Positions 7,030 to 9,572 of a stretch of 9,572 bases of DNA are shown here, in pieces. The stretch comes from Catenibacterium mitsuoka_A (GTDB taxonomy: Bacteria > Bacillota_I > Bacilli_A > Erysipelotrichales > Coprobacillaceae): assembly GCF_964259225.1 (NCBI RefSeq), contig NZ_CAXVKN010000078.1; one strand, 5' to 3'. Positions within the stretch are counted from its first letter, which is position 1; each line of letters starts with the position of its first letter. The notes below the pieces were generated by a model that did not search any database, was not told the DNA's origin, and saw only the letters and a program-made list of their open reading frames with translations. A program made the translations under genes and the position numbers.

Positions 7030-7152
7030 TAGTAGTACTCTTATATAGAGAATAGAGATACTAAAAAGACTATATATAGTAAATTTAGTACTAAGATTAC
7101 TATATGTAGTAAATAGAGAGTCTAAGATTACTATATGCATTAGATAGAGGAA
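7030..7152. repeat. Imperfect 30-31 bp tandem repeats with palindromic cores
   Basis: Three clear units begin CTAA at 7061, 7091 and 7122, with a fainter one at about 7030. Each contains a (near) palindrome: ACTATATATAGT (7069-7080), ACTATATGTAGT (7099-7110), ACTATATGCATT (7130-7141), followed by a TAGA-rich tail. The spacing is three helical turns, so a protein bound to each unit would sit on the same face. They lie between the ABC-F promoter and the terminator of the next gene, and may be operator sites or simply a decaying tandem repeat; no replication gene is nearby to suggest iterons. Confidence 0.7.
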
Positions 7153-7178
7153 ATAATAAGTATTAGAACATAAGAAAA

Positions 7179-7200
7179 CCTGATTGTGTGGACAATCAGG
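7179..7200 (-). terminator. Terminator of the PBECR-like nuclease gene
   Basis: Perfect 9-bp stem CCTGATTGT/ACAATCAGG with a 4-base loop (7179-7200), followed on the minus strand by TTTTC. It lies 11 bases after the stop codon at 7212-7214. The T-run is short, so termination may be partial. Confidence 0.75.
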
Positions 7201-7211
7201 ACAAGTATTAA

Positions 7212-7871
7212 TTAAATTTGAGTAGTCTTATTTTTATCAAGATCATTAAAAATTTTAACTGAAACTTTTTCTTCCAAATCACAACAGATACTTTTAAGAA
7301 CTTTATAATTTTTCAAATAAACACAGTTCGAATATTTAGATTTTGAATTCTTTTCTTTAGAAAAAATTGCCAAAATATTTTTCTTTTCATCAGCATTAGT
7401 TTGATTATTATTACGCAAACTTCTTGCATGGAGATCTTTTCCAGTAAATGCTACAACCATTTTATCATTAGTACTCTCTATTGCTAAAGGTAAATCTCGC
7501 GTTTTTGTATGTAAGTTAACTAAAACTAGATTCGTTTGAGCATTCGCATAAACAATCTTATTAATTTTCGTTATACGCATAATTTTCTTGCGAATCGTAC
7601 CAAAGTCATAGCGCTGTTGGTTATTAATGTTATTTTCTGCTATAGTTCCTTTAATGCAATTTTTATAAAAATCCAAATCATTTAAATGGGAACGCACACC
7701 AACCAAATGAGCAAAATCTCCCTTATTAAATCTCACTTCATTATATTTGCCATCGTTAGTTACAATCAAAAAATCATAAGGTACTAGAAACTTTTCATAA
7801 AGTCTTGCACATGCAATTATATCTCTAATAATTCTTGTTTTATTCGATTTGCTGAGACTGTGTATAAATAT
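7212..7871 (-). CDS. PBECR-like (BECR-fold) putative RNase, candidate toxin
   Basis: With the obvious TTG start at 7769 the product is 185 residues, but the frame is open upstream and the extra codons (RDIIACARLYEKFLVPYDF) look like real protein. A Shine-Dalgarno AAAGGAG (7877-7883) lies just before an in-frame ATA at 7869-7871, giving 219 residues; either ATA serves as a rare start or an ATG has mutated. The core YNEVRFNKGDFAHLVGV, then LDFYKNCIKGTI, fits from memory the N-terminal pattern (F..K..F.HL.G) of PBECR4-type domains (phage Barnase-EndoU-ColicinE5/D-RelE-like nucleases), predicted metal-independent RNases. No signal peptide or membrane helix. The gene sits behind a repeat-containing structured RNA and a terminator, the layout of type III toxins. 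Family call is moderate; role as a toxin is inference. Confidence 0.6.
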   Translation of the reverse strand: MFIHSLSKSNKTRIIRDIIACARLYEKFLVPYDFLIVTNDGKYNEVRFNKGDFAHLVGVRSHLNDLDFYKNCIKGTIAENNINNQQRYDFGTIRKKIMRITKINKIVYANAQTNLVLVNLHTKTRDLPLAIESTNDKMVVAFTGKDLHARSLRNNNQTNADEKKNILAIFSKEKNSKSKYSNCVYLKNYKVLKSICCDLEEKVSVKIFNDLDKNKTTQI

Positions 7872-7886
7872 AGTTCTCCTTTAGAC

Positions 7887-7910
7887 AAAAAAAGCAGGAA
7901 ATTACCCGCT
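7887..7910 (-). terminator. Terminator between the repeat RNA and the nuclease gene
   Basis: Minus strand AGCGGG-TAATTT-CCTGCT (7893-7910; 6-bp stem with one G-T wobble) followed by seven T (7887-7893). It lies after the RNA repeats and only 4-10 bases before the Shine-Dalgarno of the nuclease gene, so it would end most transcripts after the RNA and allow limited read-through into the nuclease. Confidence 0.88.
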
Positions 7911-7925
7911 TAGTATCATAAAAAA

Positions 7926-8008
7926 ATAACAGGTTTTATCCTGGTCGCCAGGCTCATATATCTGTTCGATATATACTCGGACGAGATTGTTTTTAAGACT
8001 ATCTCTTG
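7926..8008 (-). repeat. 83-nt RNA repeat, unit 2
   Basis: Second unit, immediately following unit 1. Core at 7950-7985 with a single difference, located in the 5-base loop of the AT-rich hairpin (GAACA for GAATA). First arm GAGAT/ATCTC; final arm CCTGG-CGA-CCAGG or CAGG/CCTG in place of unit 1's CAGTT/AACTG: sequence diverges but pairing is kept. Confidence 0.9.
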
Positions 8009-8091
8009 TCTACAGTTTATCTCCTAACTGCAAGGCTCATATATCTATTCGATATATACTCGGACGAGGTTATTTTGAATTCTACCTCTTG
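8009..8091 (-). repeat. 83-nt RNA repeat, unit 1
   Basis: The first unit of the tandem pair. On the minus strand: GAGGT...ACCTC, CTCGTCCGAG, then a 7-bp hairpin ATATATC-GAATA-GATATAT, GAGCC, and CAGTT/AACTG. The 36-base core at 8033-8068 matches the second unit in 35 positions. The outer arm GAGGT/ACCTC differs from unit 2 by a base-pair-preserving double change. Confidence 0.9.
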
Positions 8092-8198
8092 AATTCAACT
8101 TTTTACGGTGCCTGTTCACCGAGAATGTTACCATTCTTTTTTATAGTTGTAATTTTTTATGAGCAAATGAAAATGTTTATTGCTCAGTCTCTAAGCAT

Positions 8199-8226
8199 AG
8201 ATTACCACAATTCAGTATTTTGTCAA
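8199..8226 (-). promoter_or_regulatory. Promoter of the repeat RNA
   Basis: Minus strand consensus -35 TTGACA (8221-8226), 16-base spacer, -10 TAATCT (8199-8204) preceded by TGG (extended -10). Expected start near 8192, so it drives the RNA and, by read-through, the nuclease. Confidence 0.75.
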
Positions 8227-8272
8227 TAAAATCAGTGTGTAATTTCAAAATAAAATCAGTGTGTAATTTCAA
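8225..8272. repeat. Exact 24-bp tandem duplication abutting the -35 of the RNA promoter
   Basis: Two identical 24-base copies (AATAAAATCAGTGTGTAATT...) at 8225-8248 and 8249-8272; the last part, AATTTCAA, is present once more just after. The first copy overlaps the -35 box by two bases. It could be a regulator site, an AT-rich upstream activating element, or replication slippage. Confidence 0.9.
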
Positions 8273-8334
8273 AATTTCAAAAATAAGTATATAGGGTTTT
8301 CTTATGTGAAAGAACCGCTTCTTGAATTGTAAGA

Positions 8335-8685
8335 TTAATTTAAAAGTTGATTTATCTGTGAATCAGTTGAGATAGAGTTTAATACTATTTCTTTCTTATC
8401 TTTTAGGTAGATGTTTGCTAGAGTTTCATAGATTGTATTAACTGAAACATACTTATAAGTATCTAATTCTATCTTTCCTGATTCATTAATATCAAATTCA
8501 ACAAATCTATATTTATCTATTCCTGTTTTCAAAGCCAGATCTACAAGTACATGTTCGGGCTTATTGGAAGAAGCTTCAAATGATAACTGTTTTAGATACT
8601 TGTTGACTGATATTTCATAATCAAGGACTGTAATTAATGCGACGTATTTTGAATCGTTAAGTTTATTTACATATAGTTTTTCCAT
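8335..8685 (-). CDS. Small protein resembling RnlB-family antitoxins
   Basis: 116 residues, start ATG 8685 with GGAGGG seven bases upstream. The layout of conserved positions, with VLVDLALKTGIDKYRFVEFD in the middle and a C-terminal EIVLNSISTDSQINQLL, resembles from memory RnlB, the roughly 120-residue antitoxin of RNase LS (RnlA), in the ...hhhD.hh..G....RFh... segment and the ending ...NShhT..QI. No RnlA toxin (about 350 residues) is in the window. It may be an orphan antitoxin, partner of the nucleotidyltransferase upstream, or unrelated. It has its own promoter, stands 89 bases downstream of the nucleotidyltransferase stop codon, and has a weak AAGAA/TTCTT hairpin at 8309-8322 as its only candidate terminator, so read-through towards the RNA promoter is possible. 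Confidence 0.6.
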   Translation of the reverse strand: MEKLYVNKLNDSKYVALITVLDYEISVNKYLKQLSFEASSNKPEHVLVDLALKTGIDKYRFVEFDINESGKIELDTYKYVSVNTIYETLANIYLKDKKEIVLNSISTDSQINQLLN

Positions 8686-8698
8686 TTATAATCCCTCC

Positions 8699-8747
8699 AT
8701 TCCAAAATGGAATAGAACAATATATAATATCCCTTTATTAAATTCAA
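8699..8747 (-). promoter_or_regulatory. Promoter and palindromic operator of the RnlB-like gene
   Basis: Minus strand TTGAAT (8742-8747), 17-base spacer, TATATT (8719-8724). The expected start point falls at the edge of a perfect palindrome ATTCCA-AAA-TGGAAT (8699-8713), which lies between the -10 box and the ribosome site, a classic place for autorepression or for an mRNA hairpin that masks translation. Confidence 0.65.
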
Positions 8748-8774
8748 GCCATTTCTAAAAATAATCTTAGCAGT

Positions 8775-9431
8775 TTATTGCTTCCAATGTTTTCTTGAGT
8801 TATATACGTTATTTACCGCTTCAATGTAACAAATAAATGAAGGATGATTATGATCGTTTTGTGTTAAGTATCTATTCTTAATACCCTTATATTGTTCTCT
8901 GACTAATTTCCACTTTCCATTACTTTTAATATAATCGACTTTAAATTTAATATTTCTAGAATTTGGAGCCATATTCCAATAGTATTCATTAACAGGCCTT
9001 CTAGTAACAAGACCAGCATATGCAATATTGTTAACATTAGTATTACCAGTCTTTTTATGAATTAAACGATAAAAATTTCTATCTTCATCTTCATAAACGA
9101 TACAAACATCTATTGAAAATAATATTTTACTTCCTGGAAGATAATATTTTTTAGTGGTTAATGAGGATTTGGAATCTTCACAATCTCTCCATCCATGCTT
9201 TCTAAGAACAATATTAAAAGCTTTTCTAACGCATTCTTTGATATATTTACAATCCCAGTCATCACTTCTGACTATTTTAAGATTATAATCCAAATCTATG
9301 GGTTCGTTGGCATTTTGAAGTATTAGATTTCTTGCTCCACTACCAACATAAGTAAACGTTGCACCTATATCATATTCTTCCTTTAGGGTATGACATAGGT
9401 CTTGCATCATGTCTCCACATAGAGAACGCAT
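8775..9431 (-). CDS. Nucleotidyltransferase-fold protein of unknown role
   Basis: 218 residues from ATG 9431. The Pol-beta-type signature is intact: VGSGARN (29-35) followed by Asp46 and Asp48 in PIDLDYNLKI, with a third acidic residue Asp108 in FSIDVCIVY. The C-terminal half contains the characteristic NDHNHPSFICYIEAVN stretch, which I associate from memory with a family of nucleotidyltransferase-like proteins common on mobile DNA of gut Bacillota. A substrate cannot be assigned; toxin-type (MenT/AbiEii, MntA) or defence-type use is possible but not shown. The start is doubtful: no Shine-Dalgarno before ATG 9431, while codons back to a TGA at about 9490 (YKVYNYVTDKQLISS is approximate) look coding but offer no ATG, GTG or TTG. 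Confidence 0.8.
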   Translation of the reverse strand: MRSLCGDMMQDLCHTLKEEYDIGATFTYVGSGARNLILQNANEPIDLDYNLKIVRSDDWDCKYIKECVRKAFNIVLRKHGWRDCEDSKSSLTTKKYYLPGSKILFSIDVCIVYEDEDRNFYRLIHKKTGNTNVNNIAYAGLVTRRPVNEYYWNMAPNSRNIKFKVDYIKSNGKWKLVREQYKGIKNRYLTQNDHNHPSFICYIEAVNNVYNSRKHWKQ

Positions 9432-9497
9432 GCTGCTTATTAGTTGTTTGTCTGTTACATAATTATACTTTGTATAGCTTTTAAATCAATAATTTTA

Positions 9498-9572
9498 TTT
9501 GAATACCCATAATCTACAGGTGACGATTTAAGAGAAGTGTGGAGCAGAAATATTCAGGATATAGACTATCTG
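9498..9572. repeat. Right 75-bp terminal inverted repeat
   Basis: Exact inverted copy of 1-75, ending at the last base. Read inward, it is followed by TAAAATTATTG and the poorly defined 5' end of the nucleotidyltransferase gene. So the two repeats have different interior neighbours, and both neighbours face inward. Confidence 0.95.

Larger units (their letters stand above)
7911..8192 (-). ncRNA. Structured repeat RNA upstream of the nuclease (candidate RNA antitoxin)
   Basis: About 280-300 nt predicted from promoter (8199-8226) to terminator (7887-7910), with no credible coding frame. In order on the minus strand: hairpin GAGCAA/TTGCTC (8185-8161); hairpin GAATG-GTAA-CATTC with a GNRA-type loop (8136-8123); hairpin CGGTG/CACCG (8121-8106); an 8-bp stem TTGAATTC/GAATTCAA (8098-8075); then two 83-nt tandem units (8091-8009 and 8008-7926). 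No known ribozyme or riboswitch core is recognised. Placement matches antitoxin RNAs of type III toxin-antitoxin loci, though those usually have shorter units (roughly 25-50 nt). A tandem aptamer controlling read-through is an alternative. Confidence 0.65.

Noticed and set aside
7212..7871. Assignment of the nuclease to the ToxN/AbiQ family
   Set aside because: I see none of the ToxN sequence pattern; the FNKGDFAHLVGV motif points to PBECR-type proteins instead. Only the locus layout is shared with ToxIN.
7926..8091. CRISPR array
   Set aside because: Only two units of 83 nt, adjacent with no unique spacers, internally structured, and no cas genes.
7987..8229. Plus-strand open frame of 80 codons across the repeat RNA
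   Set aside because: It runs antisense to the structured RNA, has no ribosome site, and the sequence is explained better by the hairpins and repeats.
1..9572. Circular plasmid or phage genome
   Set aside because: The ends match in inverted, not direct, orientation, and there is no replication or structural gene.

Overview
The window looks like low-GC Bacillota chromosome or integrated accessory DNA. An Erysipelotrichia-type gut bacterium is my guess, from base composition and the YbiT-type ABC-F and NmrA-like proteins; no rRNA, tRNA or other taxonomic marker is present. Minus-strand genes mostly have good Shine-Dalgarno sites and clear rho-independent terminators. The first and last 75 bases are perfect inverted copies of each other, so the sequence is bounded by a terminal inverted repeat: an invertible segment, a linear element end, or an assembly break at a repeat.

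Layout, left to right. 1-75: left inverted repeat. 20/83-2182 (+): an AT-rich protein of about 700 residues that I do not recognise, N-terminally open into the repeat, ended by a strong terminator at 2201-2237. 2301-2386: copy A of a repeated 3' element with a terminator. 2398-5168 (-): an NmrA-like NAD(P)-binding oxidoreductase gene cut in two by an IS200/IS605-family element (2892-4687). That element carries a broken divergent tnpA, an intact tnpB and a structured right end that probably encodes the omegaRNA. Removing 1796 bp restores the oxidoreductase frame exactly, to about 324 codons. 5265-5344: copy B of the 3' element and terminator. 5342-6940 (-): YbiT/YkpA-type ABC-F ATPase with its own promoter and an upstream block of 30-31 bp tandem repeats.

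7179-8272 (-) is the most interesting part. A strong promoter drives a highly structured, apparently non-coding RNA of about 300 nt containing two 83-nt tandem units. A T-tailed terminator hairpin follows, and then, behind a Shine-Dalgarno site, a protein of about 219 residues resembling the PBECR (phage Barnase-EndoU-ColicinE5/D-RelE-like) nuclease domains. Promoter, repeat RNA, leaky terminator, nuclease is the architecture of type III (RNA antitoxin, RNase toxin) systems, but neither protein nor RNA looks like ToxIN, CptIN or TenpIN. It is a candidate new RNA-guarded toxin system.

8335-8685 (-): a small protein resembling RnlB-family antitoxins, with its own promoter and a palindrome at its start. 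8775-9431 (-): a nucleotidyltransferase-fold protein with an intact GSG...DxD...D triad. 9498-9572: right inverted repeat. Together the right-hand 2.5 kb reads as a small toxin/defence-like island beside a housekeeping ABC-F gene.
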